In this document: positions 32,701-45,980 of the stretch, one piece after another | Numbering within the stretch: the stretch's first letter is position 1 | Layout of the letters: the number at the start of each line of letters is the position of its first letter | Origin: Amyelois transitella | Taxonomy: Eukaryota > Arthropoda > Insecta > Lepidoptera > Pyralidae | Length of the DNA stretch: 64,000 bases | Assembly (NCBI RefSeq): GCF_032362555.1 | Contig: NC_083532.1 | Location: forward strand, 3,485,001 to 3,549,000 | Reading direction: 5' to 3' | Program-made: the position numbers and the translations under genes | The notes under the pieces: model-generated | Told to the model about the DNA's origin: nothing | The model's input: only the letters and a program-made list of their open reading frames with translations | Database searches by the model: none

Positions 32701-35700
32701 AGAGTGTGAACGCCCTGCAGCCGGAACAGTATACTGAACAGGTATTTATATATATGCCAGACCATATATAGATATGTAAACCTTCGTCGGAAAATCCTCC
32801 GTCCACAGCTTTCAGAGATTAACGTGTAGAATTGACATTCAAATAATGACAGGTTGGTAGCCCATGGCCTAAAAGAAGAATACCAAGTTTATAAGCCTTT
32901 CCCTTAGTAGCCTTTTACGACATCCATGAGAAAGAGATGGAGTGATCGTTTATATCGCACACTTACTTTGCAATCTCCATAATACATTGCTCACTTACTT
33001 TAGTTGTTATACTTGTTATTTTATAAACTAACCAAGTATTTGCATTACAGGCGCAGGACCTGGTATTCAACGAGAACGTACTACTACAAACGCTAGGTTT
33101 CGATGTCGCGATCGACCACCCACACACGCACGTCGTACGCACATGTCACCTTGTCAAAGGTGAGACATGCGTTATATGCGTCTCGTGATACCGGAACCTA
33201 GTACCCGATACCAGCGAAAATGTCTTACGGATATGTGGTGCTGGTATTAAAATACCGAGTGCGCAAGGATACGAACGGCGTGTTCTCGATTTGAATTCGG
33301 CGGGTATTTGGGTGATCTGTGGTTTTGTTGGTGAGCTAGCGGCATTTTCGGCCAGTGTTACTCGATTTTTTTTAACGTCTGTCTCAGTAGTACTGTTTTT
33401 GGCATAATAGGTATATTGCCTAGTATAAAAAAAAAACTACTCCAATGATTTAAATTACAAATTTTCTCTAGTTGCTTCTAGAATATTACCTCTGTCTTAT
33501 CTATATCCGTCTAGATTGCTTACTTTACAAAGAAATCGTCAAAATCTGCCCTGATAAAATGTGATTATTTTGATTATTCACTCGTATATCAGTTTTTAGT
33601 ACCGCTATTAAATACTAAATTTTTGCGTCAGATTCCTTAATACAAAAACTTGTATTCAATCATTCTATAAAATGATATGGCCGTCTGTCCGTACATATTT
33701 GTTGTATCTATGCAAAAGACATCTGGAGCAGAGTGCCTCCCGCCAAAACGAGTCAAGCGAAGCGCAAGGGCAGTACCTACTTTTTCTCGAAAAGTTCCGT
33801 CGTTTTTCCAACTCTCATAAAATAATGAGTCTCTAAATTCTAATATTATAAAGTTTTTCTCTAAACAACTTTGTTAAACTCTAAACTGTCGAACAAAAAA
33901 AACTAATGCTTAGATTGAGAAAATAAAATGCCGCTAGATATTTTTTTTAATTTTGTAAAGACCATAGACACCACAAAGCCGAAAAGAACACACCCGTTTA
34001 AAAAAAGAAGCTCAGGCAATGTATGCATGACTTTCCCCATAAAGGTATGTGAATAATATTATATTTTTTGTATGTGTGTCATGTCTTCACAATCACATAT
34101 CATTTTTGACAAATATAATATTTAGTTTAATTTATTAATTTTCCTATTAACAAATGAGTACAAACAGAGCCAACTTTTGTTATATATTTGCCTTTGGCGG
34201 CAAAATTTGTAACCAAATCCCTGTAATGCCTGTCTTATAGTTCAGATTCATATGTCATATGAGACAATTTGTATCAAGTTTCCGAATTTCGCGGTGCTAC
34301 CGCCATATTGAGCTGTTGTAAGCACGATAAGGCCTATCCAATATTGCGCCCGTTAGTCTCGAGCCCTAATATTAAACCTTGCTGCTAGCACATAGAGTTC
34401 ATATCGCCTAAATCCATAGGGCGTGAGTGTTATTTAAGGGGAAGATATCTTTGGGACACCTGGACTTAAATGACAGAGCCAATGCTATCGCCAGAAATTT
34501 GAGACAAAATTTAGATTTAATTTGCACCCATTGTCACGTACCATTTTGCACTTAATTCAACATCTGCCTGTTCTGTTCACGTCTTGAGCTTTTTTTAATA
34601 TTTTGTTTAAGCTGTTATTTGTTTGTGTTGTATAAAAAGTAACTTGCCCGACTGTAAAGAAAGGTGTCATATGCCTTTATTTTAATAGTCCCAATACTGT
34701 GAACATCTTTATATCTATATTCCCAATCCAGTAAATTTTACATCATCCCCCGTAGCATGGCACTGAAGTTTTATCTGAATTTATTGTAGTATGTTTTATC
34801 TTTCCTACACTTGGCTCAATTTGGTGCCGTGATCTCGAATCAAGTATCGTTTTGCCTGAACATTAGCTATTTCTGTCTTCGTATGTATATGTAGATGATG
34901 GTATATTTTGTCAACAGCACCGAAAGACCTGGCGCAGACCTCGTATTTCATGGCCTCCAACAGTCTCCACCTCACCACCATGTGTCTGCAATACCGCCCG
35001 ACGGTGGTCGCGTGTTTCTGTATACACTTGGCGTCCAAATGGAGTAATTGGGCGGTAAGAGACTCTGAAGTTTTCCGGTAATGATTTATATAAGTTTTTT
35101 TATATTCATTGAGAAAAATACAAATGCTGAATTTAGTTTTAGGGGCTAGTTAACTGTAGCACAAGTCTCTTAGGAGTCCTATTACAGAATATAGTACACA
35201 ACATATACAAGTTTAGTGTCAGTTTTATTTATGTACAATAACTTAAACAAAGACTAATTTATTTGTTTTTTTTTTTAGATACCACAATCGCATGAGGGCC
35301 GCCACTGGTTCTCATATGTGGACAGGACTGTGACCAGCGACCTATTGGAGAAACTCACCGCCGAGTTTCTGCTGATCTTTGAGAAATGTCCGTCTCGGCT
35401 CAAGAGGAAGATGATGTCCATGTCCAACACTCCCAGTGAGTATATCTTTCTCTCTTGCTCGTCTATAGCGTTATATGTCTCTCGTAAGTTGATAAGGATA
35501 ACTCTTAGAATTGGCATGCTATAAGACTGATATCGACCTTCACCAATGAAGATGATATAACTCTAAGTGAGTATATCCTTCTCTTATTCTTTTCTACACC
35601 CTTCTCCCTCTCTCTCGCTCTCGCCCCCTCTCTCTCTCGTAAGTGGACAAGTTCTTACTGATATTCTGACCACCGACGCTCAGTTACCACCGACGCTCAG

Positions 35701-38700
35701 TTACCACCGACGCTCAGTTGCCACTGACGCTCAATTGCCACCGACACTCAGTTGCCACCGACGCTCAGTCTGATTAATGATATGCATTGATCAATGTTAT
35801 ATTGACCTTAAGTTCCAATCGCAGGCGGTTCCCCGCACTCGCACGCGCCGCACCCGGGTTCCTCGGGCGGCGCGGACAAGAAGCACCCGCAGCCGATCAG
35901 CGAGGAGTTTGACAAGTCAGCCTTCGATAAGGGTGAGTTATATATTGTTATCCACAATAATAAAAAAAAAAAATTTGTAACGAATAAATTAAAAAACTAC
36001 TAGAAGAAATTTGACAGAGTATAAAGAATTTGAAGGCCTCTGTGTCGCAGCGGTAGCGCGCGCCGGGTTCGAATCCCGTCCAGGGCGTGATGAGAAACGT
36101 ACCTGTTCTAATTAAATTTTTTTTTTTAATATATACAGGACAAATTACACGGATTGAGTTAGCCTCGAAATAAGTTCGAGACTTGTGTTACGAGATACTA
36201 ACTCAACGATACTATATTTTATAATAAATACTTAGATAGATAAACATCCAAGACCCAGACCAATCAGAGAAAGTTCGTTTCTCATCATGCCTCCTTCCTT
36301 TCGCATCATTCTCATCATGAGACCTCCGGTGTCACAGACAAGCGTATTACCGCTGCGCCACAGAGGCCGTCTAATTGGCCTAAGCTTTTGATTTTTATCT
36401 GTGTAAGTATTATAAAATATAGTGTCGTTGAGTTAGTATCTCAAGTCAAGTCAAGTCTTGCACTTTTTGTCCCTAATATACATCCCTAATATTTATTTAT
36501 TTAATAAACCTTCGGGAGTAACTATGCTACTTTTTTTTGGGAACTTCTCACGGGGCCGAAGCCCAGCGTAAATACTAGTCTTGATGGGTTGAATAAGCAT
36601 ATATACAAGGAGAATGTGGATGGGAACTGAAAGGTGTTGACTCTGCCTACACCTCTGGGAATGACGCATAATTTTATGTATGTAGACGGATGGAAGGCCA
36701 AGACGAATCTACCTTGTTCAAAATGTGGACATCGTTCAGAGTACTACTCCTTTGTCTTTATTATATTAGTATAGATAAAAATTATATAAAAATTTCCCAT
36801 AGATGTCGTAAGAGGCGACTAAGGGATAGGCTTATAAACTTGGGATTCTTCTTTTAGGCGATGGGCTAGCAATTTGTCACTACATAAATCTCAATTCTAT
36901 CATCAAACCAAACAGCTGAACGCGACCTATCAGTCTTTTCAAAACTGTTAGCTCTGTCTGCCCCGCAAGGGATATGTATGTATGTGAAAATCATATGCCA
37001 TATACTGTATGGTATAATCATATAATTTCCTCACAGAATACGAACGCGAGCGACGTCGCCAGCCAGCGCCGGGCGGCTACGTTCCGGCTACAGCGCCACA
37101 GCCCACTAGCCAGCCGCAACCACAGAAGATAGACTACAACCTTTACAGGGAGAAGAGGGAGAGGGAAGAGCGGGAGAGGAGAGAAGAGAGGGAGAGGGAG
37201 AGGCAGAGACAGATGCAGCAGCAGAGGTGAGTTAACTGTAGATATTTGAGCAGTGAAATAGTTAAGTTTGAATCTTTTTTCAAGATAGGTAAGGTTAAAA
37301 ATATAGTTTTTACTGGTATGAAAGGTATTCCCTATTTTCTTTTTTTATATACACGCGAATATGTAATAATTTAGACTACATAGTATTACAAAGTACAAAG
37401 TCGCTATTTTAGTCTGTCTGTCTGTATGCTATCTTTAAAATTACGCATCGGAGTTTGATGCGGTTTTTTGTAACAGGTAGAGTGATTCAAGAGGAAGGTT
37501 TTTATGTATAATAACATTTATAATTTTGCACCCGTGCGAAGCCGGGGCGGGTCGCTAGTGATTTTATAAACGTGATATTTCTAAAAGATTTATTCAGTAG
37601 ATAAGCTGTGAAGAGGTAACAAACAAACGAGCAAATAAACTTTCGCATTTGTAATATTAGATGGGATCCTATAAATACTTGATGTCTTATGATGATGACC
37701 AAATTAAAACTTAAACAAGTGGGTTTGACGTCCGATTTATCGATGAAGTTCAAATTTGAAATCTATACTATTATTCATACAATCATGGTAATATCCCTTG
37801 CAGTATAGCAGGGTATCAGACTGTCTTGAAAAGAATGATATGCCAATTTAAGCTGTTTGGCTTAATGATAGAATTGAGATTCAAATAGTGTTAGGTTGCA
37901 AGCCCATCACCCTAAAGAAGAATCCCAAGTATATATGCCTGTTCCTTAGTCGTCTTTTACGCCACCCATGGGTCCTATTCCTTTTTTTCTGTTGGTGCCG
38001 GGAACTACAGGATTATACTATAATGACAATTTTAGAGTTCGATGGTCGACCAAGTTCATACTTAAACAGGTATTAATATTAACAGCACCTGTGTTTGTTC
38101 CAGAGCGGGGCAGCCCCCGCGCGGCGCGCCGCCCCCCGCGCGGCCCGCGGCGCCCGCGCACAAGCCGGCGCCGTGGCCGCACGCCAAGCCGCACCACAAG
38201 CCGCACGAGCCCCGCCCGCGCCCGCCGCCCGCCGAGCCGCCGCGCACGCGCCCGCCCTCGCTGTTCTCGCCCGAGAGCGCCGTCACGCCGCTGGCCGCCG
38301 CCGCCGCCCCGCGGAGGCCCCACCCGCCGCCGCCGCGCCCCAGGGAGGCCCCCGCCCGGCCGCCGCACCCACCGCACGCCCAGCCCCAGGCCGAGAGACC
38401 GCCCAGTCCCAGGAAGAGACCGGACCCCAATCTCGCGATCAGAGAAATGCAACCGCCCGCCATCCTCTCGCCCTTCGCCTCCCCGCAAAGCAGTAGGGAG
38501 GCTCAGAACAAACAGGATCATCACACCCAGAAAGCCAGGAGCCGGTTGCCGTCCGCCTCCGAGCCGGAACTGGTGCCGGTCGTGAAGAAAATCGAGGAAA
38601 CGCCCGGCTACGAGAACGTTTTGAGAGATTCCCAGAGAGGGTCGGTCAGGGCGAAACAGCCGGAGCGAGTCAAAGCCGACGTTGCGACGGATTCGAGACA

Positions 38701-39418
38701 AGAACCGAGAGCTCTGAACGGCATCGAAACGGATCCCACTTTAGTTTCTAATCTACTTAAAGAGAGTTTAGCAAAACCGGCCCCTATTACTGTGGCGACG
38801 GAAAGGAAATCGCCGCAAGTGGAAATCAAGAAGGAACCGGAAGTTCCTCCACCGCCGCCGCCCGCGGAGGCGCCGGCGGCCCAACCCACAGAGTCCGAGC
38901 ACAAACACAAAAAGGAGAAGAAGAAGAAGGAGAAACACAAACACAAAGACCGCGACAAGTCGAAAGAGGAGCGGAAGAAACACAAGAAGGACAAGAAACG
39001 CGACTCCCCACCGCCGGCCGCTCCGGAAACGGAAGCGCATATGAAACTAACAGTTCAAACGGACGCACCGTCCGGCTTGAAGATAAAAATACCCAAAGAT
39101 CGATTGGCGGTGCCGCCGCCTCCCCCGCAGACCGGACTAAAGATTAAGATATCCAAAGAAGTGCTGGAGACGTCCAAGCAGAAGCGGAGCCACCCGTCGT
39201 CGGCGCCGGGCCCCCCGCCGAAGCTGGCGCGCCACAACGGAGCCCCCCACAAGGTAACCTGGCGGCCGCCGCCCCCCCTGCCGTATTACATGGTGCAGCC
39301 GCCGCCCGTCTTCTTCGGAGTCGTGGACGGCTACTTCTACCCGCCCATGTACCCGCCGCCGCAGCCCCCGCTGCCCGACGTGCCCCCGCCGCCGGTGCCG
39401 CCACCGCCGCCCGAGTAA
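26747..39418 (+). CDS. CycT: Cyclin T, the regulatory subunit of P-TEFb
   Basis: Cyclin T pairs with Cdk9 to phosphorylate the RNA polymerase II tail and pausing factors in the nucleus. Coding exons: 26747-26895, 31721-31838, 32634-32741, 33051-33159, 34918-35054, 35279-35435, 35825-35932, 37037-37226, 38104-39418. The phases agree throughout and give 796 residues. The cyclin fold occupies about residues 10-255, with hallmark stretches [59 protein letters not shown] and PTVVACFCI. The tail has a charged Arg/Glu run (about 325-358), a His-containing Pro-rich stretch (His 378, 385, 389, 390, 393), the conserved [17 protein letters not shown] (565-581), a Lys/His-rich block (624-659) and a Pro-rich end. 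Codon third positions in the last exon are very GC-rich, unlike the flanking DNA. The assignment is firm. Confidence 0.95.
27893..28020 (-). repeat. Family A fragment
   Basis: It has GCTAGCAACCTATCACTATT and TTGGCTCTGTCTACCTCATG, with an internal gap. Confidence 0.55.
28432..28644 (-). repeat. Family A copy, diverged
   Basis: It runs from GTGCCGTGTGGTTCCCGGCA to CAGCAAGGGATATAGATG, in Cyclin T intron 1. Confidence 0.7.
28700..28830 (+). repeat. Family A fragment, strongly diverged
   Basis: It keeps GAACTGAGATTAAAATAGTG and GACAGGTGCTAGCC. Confidence 0.45.
29231..29450. repeat. Two facing family A fragments
   Basis: A reverse fragment (29231-29315) meets a degraded forward fragment (29320-29450) at a TATG run. 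Confidence 0.6.
30783..30875 (+). repeat. Family A fragment
   Basis: It has GGCACGTCTATATCCCATGC to AAGGTCACATTCAG. Confidence 0.65.
31085..31480 (+). mobile_element. LINE 3'-end relic (reverse transcriptase C-terminus)
   Basis: Interrupted frames read [20 protein letters not shown], then [20 protein letters not shown], then [20 protein letters not shown]. This is the usual tail of an endonuclease/RT LINE. It has stops and a frame change, so it is dead. It lies in Cyclin T intron 1. Confidence 0.75.
31856..32068 (+). repeat. Family A copy, diverged
   Basis: It begins in a (TA)n/CATA run directly after the donor of Cyclin T exon 2 and ends at TGCCGGGAACCACACA. Confidence 0.7.
32240..32520 (+). 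mobile_element. Decayed LINE tail fragments in Cyclin T intron 2
   Basis: Fragments reading [19 protein letters not shown] and [15 protein letters not shown] resemble LINE reverse transcriptase tails. No open frame spans them. Confidence 0.4.
32815..32945 (+). repeat. Family A fragment
   Basis: It has ATTCAAATAATGACAGGTTG to CCATGAGAAAGAGATGGAGT. Confidence 0.65.
35670..35769. repeat. 17-bp minisatellite
   Basis: About six copies of CCACCGACGCTCAGTTA with small changes, in Cyclin T intron 6, 55 bases before the exon 7 acceptor. Confidence 0.85.
36034..36126 (+). mobile_element. tRNA-derived SINE, head fragment (plus orientation)
   Basis: It has GGCCTCTGTGTCGCAGCGGT with A- and B-box remnants (GGGTTCGAATCCC) and is immediately followed by an opposite-orientation copy. 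Confidence 0.75.
36127..36370 (-). mobile_element. tRNA-derived SINE, inverted partner
   Basis: It has the body and head in reverse, ending CTGCGCCACAGAGGCC. Its B-box is replaced by unrelated sequence. With 36034-36126 it forms an inverted pair inside Cyclin T intron 7. Confidence 0.75.
36793..36986 (-). repeat. Family A copy, partial
   Basis: It has CCCATAGATGTCGTAAGAGG to the TATG end, about 50 bases before Cyclin T exon 8. Confidence 0.75.
37391..37559 (+). mobile_element. Short CTAGT-ending element, copy 2
   Basis: This is the second copy of the 20736 element, in a Cyclin T intron. The shared core includes GTAACAGGTAGAGTGATTCA and the end GGGGCGGGTCGCTAGT. Confidence 0.65.
37788..38010 (+). 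repeat. Family A copy, diverged
   Basis: It ends GGTGCCGGGAACTACA about 95 bases before Cyclin T exon 9. Confidence 0.65.
38104..39418 (+). CDS. CycT: Cyclin T last coding exon (residues 359-796)
   Basis: It follows the acceptor GTTCCAG. The first 350 bases encode an Arg/Pro/Ala-rich segment with extreme GC content, then the [17 protein letters not shown] motif shared with the Drosophila protein, the Lys/His block and a closing [11 protein letters not shown] before TAA. The His-containing part resembles in composition the histidine-rich region of human cyclin T1, which promotes condensate formation; whether it does so here is unknown. Confidence 0.9.
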
Positions 39419-42400
39419 CATGACGTGTAAAAACAAAAAATTAAAAAAAAAACCGTTAAATTTGAGGTGGTTTACAAACGATAAAATGTGGGTAGTCGGG
39501 TGTACAATTAAACTTGAATTACCTGATAAAATCCGTATTATAATAAAAAAAAAAGAAGTCAACATTGAAGTTGTCTAAAATGGTAAAATGGGGGCGGGTC
39601 GAATGTCCAATTAAATCATATACTAGATAAAAGGCATTAAAATTGAGGTGTAAACCATCACCAAAAACGCTAAAATTATACTAGTTTTTGATAAAAAATA
39701 ACTTGAATTTATAATATGATACATTGGTGAGCTTATATAGCAATCAAAAAATAATATTCAAAGTTTAAAATTTGATACAATACAGTAAAATTAAAAACAA
39801 AATAAACTTTGATAAAAATTTCAGAGTCCAATGAAAGTAAATCGATTAATATTTAAATAAAAAATAACACTTAAATTTAAAAAAATATATTTAAATGAGC
39901 ATGAAAATACTCCAAAAAGATTACAGCGAAGAACGGTGAATACAAATCAAAAATATTAATTAAAATACCTACGATTTTTCTAAATCACTTTCTTCTATAC
40001 AAACTTCTGATTGAAGTATACTTTAAATATAAAAAAACATTCTTGGTTTTGTCCCTATTAATCTTACTACAAATAGTCGATCCTATATTTACAATTTTTT
40101 GATAAAGAATCGTATATCGAGGGTGGCGAAAATATATATTACTTGAAATTTTACAGTTTCCTATATACAGTATATTTTCATGAAAATAGCAAAGTATTTC
40201 TTATCACAGATAAATAAAAACTTATTAATCACGAAATATAAAACATCACACAAATTTTAAATAGTAATCACAAATTTGTACATTAGTATATTTAAATATA
40301 TTTTGTCGTTTGCATTTATTGGACTTCTTTCATATTTAAATTAATATATTAAAAGAAATAATGGTCAACCATAAAAGTTTTAATTTGCTGGCCAAGTAAA
40401 ATCTATTTAAATATATATTTATTAAACTTCCATGTTATTCATCGAAAAATCTTATAAACTCAATTAATGCTTAAAAACAAAAGTTATGTCTTTTTTAAAG
40501 CTATAATGTGATTATTTAAAAAGTATACATTAATGCCAATTTATATATAAGAATATATTTTATACGCTCTCTCTTTTATATTAAACTCGTATTTACTGTA
40601 GCGTTTTTGATGTACATGTATTTAAATATACGGCCGTATACAATATATTACGGATATATTCTATTTATACACACGTTATTTAAGTGTATATATGTATAAA
40701 CAAGTTTCAGACTCGTTTAGGCCTACACAGCCATTATTATTATATATATTGCAATATATAAATAATATATATCGTAGTTGTTTAGATACAAATATATATC
40801 TATGTAGACATAAATACATTATGTGGCTAATCACATAGTACCGATATACCTACAAAGTGCGCTCAGAATTAGTACAAATATTTCATCATAATGCGATATA
40901 TCTAATTAAAATTTTGCAAAATTGTAACAATTTTTTTTCTTTTCCGACGGCATTAAAATAAGAAAGAAATACAATTCTACATATTACTATAAAGGTTGTA
41001 TATAGATTTCTAAATTTCAAACATATTTTTAAAATATTTGTACTAATTTTGTACGGACCTTTATTATCATAAACATTACCATTTAAGCTTTAATTCGTGA
41101 AATATGCTACCTATTAAAACGATATATAAATACATTAAATAGATATATAAAAAAAGTTACGAATTTTTACATATACATATATATTGCGTATAGGTGTAAG
41201 GCTTGCTCAAAATGTAACAAGATATAATACAGGGTTTGTAGGAAATCGTTCCTTTTGAGAGCTTCTAAAAGTTCAAAGATAACTTTGTTAAGATATTTTA
41301 TTGGATTTTACACAAATATTTTTTATAAATATTTAAAAAATCATGTATCATCCTCTACTGCCGCGAGTTATGTTTTTGCTTAGCTTTCCAATAAGCATAA
41401 TTAATATAATTTTTTTTTTGAAGATATAAGAATAGGTATGTTGTTAAATTTGTATATTTTGTAAATATAAAAAAGAATATTTTTATTAAACAGTGGTGCC
41501 ATTTATGTTACCATTTAAAAAAATATATAAAAAAAAGTTAAGTCTAATAATTGTTGTTTTGATATAGTTGCTTAAATTGTACTTAAATATTTTATTTTTC
41601 TACAGTTAATTTTAGAAAGTACATTGTTTTAGATATAATTACATATTTCTCAGTATAGTTAGATATTTGTCCTTCGACATTTATTATTAAAAATCATTAA
41701 ATATTTCTATTTAACAAGAAGTAATTCGAAAAGATCTCGGATATTTTTTTGTTTTTTTTTTCTAATATTATATTTTTTACTATTTAAAAATCATGACGTA
41801 AAAACTTCGTATATATATGCTATACTCTATAAAAAAGTCTGTCTTTTAAAAAGTAATTGAATATATTGTACAAACGACCCAATATCAAGATTACACATTT
41901 AACAATTAGTTAAACACTTTTATAGTATAATTCTTTGGCCTTTTGATCTCAAGTTAATTTAACGTCATTTATGTCTCTCTTTATTTTGACGTAGCTTAGT
42001 TTGTTCCATTTTCTAAATTTATATTTTCCTTCAATGAGTATAAAAGTTATACTTACTAGATAACTCAGTTTTCTATAATATAATATCAGATTCTTTCGTC
42101 ATTTGTAATATATTTTTCGGGTAAAACATTGTGTAAGATGTTTTACGCGTAATGTTATATTTAAGTAACCATATTTATGTAGTTATAGAAACATATTTTT
42201 ATGTACGAGATTATATAGTACCTAGGTAAAGAATTTCCTGATTTGTATATATTTTACGTTATAATATACTTTTTTAAGAACATTGAGTTTAAAATTTAAA
42301 TTTATAAAATATATTTAAAACGAGTTTCACATTTTAAGTTTTGATTTAATTGTATTTTGAAATTTATTTCAATTATTTTTGTAATTTATTGACTCATTGT

Positions 42401-45400
42401 AAGGCGATTTCAGAACAATATGTAGAAAGATTTGGTGGTCATTTGCGTCAGCGACTCAGCGACAATACTAATATATAATTCAAAAATGTTACACACTTTA
42501 AAATAAAATACATACATAAGTTTAAATAATTCGAATTGATTTAAATGAATGGAAAAAAACTGTTTCGTTTCACTATTTTATTAACTAATGACTTTATAAG
42601 AAAAATCAACTCATAATAAAAAAAAAACTATTGATTTCTTTTAGGTTTTTAATGTTGCTAGAATATAACTCTTGTTTCTTTTTTATATTTTTCTCTTTTT
42701 ATTATATAAGAATTCCAAACTAAAAAAAAATAAATATATAAAGCTCCAAAAATGTGCATACATAAACATCGGTTGTGCTTTTTCATTTTCAGTTTTTCGT
42801 TATTTTTATATGCGGTGCTCATAAACAAAAAAAAAGTATAAAATTGGAAACAAAGATGATAAATAAATCCTTTAAAAATAATGATTTAAGAGCACGACAT
42901 ATACAAATAATATAAAACTTGTTCAGATAGTCCACTATGAAAAATGTACATATGTTTAATTTTTTTTAATAAATGCCCATTTGCAAAAATGTTATGAGTT
43001 TCTATTGTTCTCATTCAAAATTTTATCCTTTTATTATTACAAGTTTTTCAATTAAATAAATAGCGTTTCGTGAGAGTGGTTTAACGTTACCTATATTTTT
43101 TCAAATGGGCATAATTTAGGGCATGTTAATTGATGCTTTACAAAAATATTATTTTTTTACACTGTTTTTTTTTTTATATTGCACTGTTTTATACCCACTT
43201 GTTTATTTGGCTGTTGAATTTTAAGTTTGCTGAGTGGTGTCTTCCTTTAATGTCTTAAAAAAGTTTTGAACTTTTGACATTTTCTTTTTTTTTCTGTAAA
43301 CTTGAAATGTAACAGCTAAATGTTAGCTTGTGCGCAGCTGTGTATATCGTGACCTGTGGGGCTCAAAACTATTCCAAATTCGAGATAACAATCTAATTCC
43401 ACATATTTGGAATGGGTTAAGAATGCACTACATCATAGCTGGGTCTTTGCTTTATTAAAAAAAAACCCCTGGTGGCGGGTGGGATGTGCTTCGCAGATCG
43501 GAATTCGAATTTTCAATTTGATTTCGATCTGTCAGCGTGGGTATTCGAAATTCAAATTCTTTGAGCGACTCTGCATAGATACATATCCGATAGGTTTTTT
43601 GGATAAATTTAAACACTGGCCATTTTTTCAACTTTATTTTTAGAAGAACATTTCTTAGTTCAATCGGTAACTCTTGCAATTAAAATATTAGGCTTACATA
43701 TTTACAAAAGTTGTCCGAACTATAATTCTGGATATATACAACAACATCAGAATATTAACGTATTTTTTTTAAACTATAATGCTCTCTGCACGCCCTGATA
43801 TTTGAAGATTTTTTTTTTATCTAATGAGATGGCGGGACCAATGAATAAATCGTGATAAAAATTAAATTATGAGAAATTAAAAAAAAAAAACAAGCAGTGA
43901 GTGACTTGCGTTAGTTTCAAAGAACCTAAAATACGGTGTCTTCCCTTATTTTATAACATAGTAATCGAGGGTGAATTAACCTCGATTACATATATCAATT
44001 TCTCGTGCGTATTGGCATCGGAGATTAGTTTGGTTTCCAACTGATTACTACATGATATGCCTATATTAGCTAGCTTGACGTGACTCTATCTATGTATGTA
44101 ATTCTTGATAACAAATGCTAGCGACGTGCCATTTCAAAATCAGTTTATCTTCCTTTAAGTTAATTAAGAGTGATCTATCTCATTACAATCTTGGATTTCG
44201 ACTTAACGTGTTACCCATCTCACTTTCTCATAATCCGCGGTTAACACAAACGGAAAGAGAGGGAAGACATTATCTTGTTTCGTCAATAAGTTGGTAGTTA
44301 TAAAAATCACAGTCAACAGCGTATCAACCCGAATTCACTGGAAATTCGACTCTATTACCGCGTCATTGAGTTCCATGCCAGACAATGTTGACATGCGGTT
44401 GATTTTGAGCAGTACAATCTATCGGATATGGATCTATGAAGCGCTAGTAAGGCGTGTAACCCCGCAGCCCTATAGGAACGACGACACACGGCTTTGCGCT
44501 CAACGCTCGTCTCGTTTGCAGGTCGAGCCACCAATGGGGAACGGGCATGCGTTCAAATGATGACGTCACTGGGTCAGCCTGTGTCGGCGTTCCTCAGCGA
44601 CAACTAACGGACCTCACTAGTGTAGTGTAACGGTTTTTTTTTTTTCTTTATTTGAATGTACCCTATTTTCCTTTCTTTTTCTTCTTTTTTTTAATGTTTT
44701 TTTTTATCCCCGCCTCGGACGCACATCGACTGGTTTTTTGAAAGGTTTGGTTTGGGTATGAGTGAATTTTTGGATTTTTGATGATATTTCACTATATTTT
44801 CATCAAATTTGTCTCTGTTTTTCGTTTGTATGGGGATTTCAGTGCTGGTTAAAGTTGCTTGTATTAAAATATTGCACAGCCAATATTTGAACTTTAAAAA
44901 TAATATATATTTGTTTTTGGTTGTGACATTAGCAAAAATTCAAGTTTTCAAACAAAGTTGACTTAATATATCGTATGATCCCACCTCTGAATTGTGATTA
45001 TGACATAACCGACAATACTGTGATTAGTAATTAGCAATGTTATCATTTCATAGGACAGGTTCGGTGGTAAGAGACAAAACATTTTGTGGGCTTATGGTTC
45101 AAAGAAAACTCGGAATTTGTTTGCATAAAATATTTTGATAAAAAAAGTCCTCTGCGATTGTCACTGTCAAGAAAATGTTTTTCTTTTTTTTTAATTTAGT
45201 AATTCAAATGTTTTTTGCAATAATTCCGATGCTTACCTACCTTTTTTATTCAAATTCTACACTTTTGTTAAATTTCACAATCACAATACTGTTTCTACAT
45301 TATACCAGTCGATGTGCAGTTCGAAACGTCTAAAACGCGGACGGTTTTGGCTCCTCGTATTAAATGTGATTAGAATTAGAAAAAAATTGTACCAATTGTA

Positions 45401-45948
45401 AATATGCATCGCGTTTTCATACGATTAGTATGTTTATAGCTTTTGGACCTAATCACGATTATAATAAGGTTAATTTTCGGTGGAAATATATGTATATTAT
45501 TGTTGAAAATCTTCGCCATTGATAAAACGAAATTATGAGGCATCCTCTTTTGCCGGCGGCTTCGCTCGCGTTGTCATTTATCGTTTACTACGGAATATGA
45601 AATGTAACTAGATTTATAACCGGAATATATGCTAAAGCAGGATGTATTGCAAAAAAAATTGTAGATAGTGAGACTGATTTCTATTATATTTGTGACTTGC
45701 ATTCATAGTGTCTTTCGAATAATCAATCTTATGACACATGCAGTTAAGCTTAAATTTAAATGCCTCGCAAGCGGAATTATGCTAAAAAAATAACATGCGT
45801 TCGTTTTAAGAACGGTACGAAACACAAATTAAGTACAATTATTTTTGATTCTGAGCACAAAAAAAGCAGGTCGGTAACAACGCAGTTTGAGAGCGAGACC
45901 TGCTTCGGGCACCGAATTGTTATACAAGAATCTTTTCGAATTATGACT

Positions 45949-45980
45949 CATTCATTCATTCAAATCATTCATTCATTCAA
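45949..45980. repeat. ATTC microsatellite
   Basis: Imperfect (ATTC)n/(CATT)n run in the repeat-poor block. Confidence 0.6.

Noticed and set aside
38018..38701. Long minus-strand open frame opposite the Cyclin T last exon
   Set aside because: It is an Arg/Gly-rich shadow of the GC-rich coding exon on the other strand, with no splice or family support.
39137..39565. Minus-strand open frame at the end of Cyclin T
   Set aside because: It is a shadow of the Pro-rich coding end. The composition explains the lack of stops.
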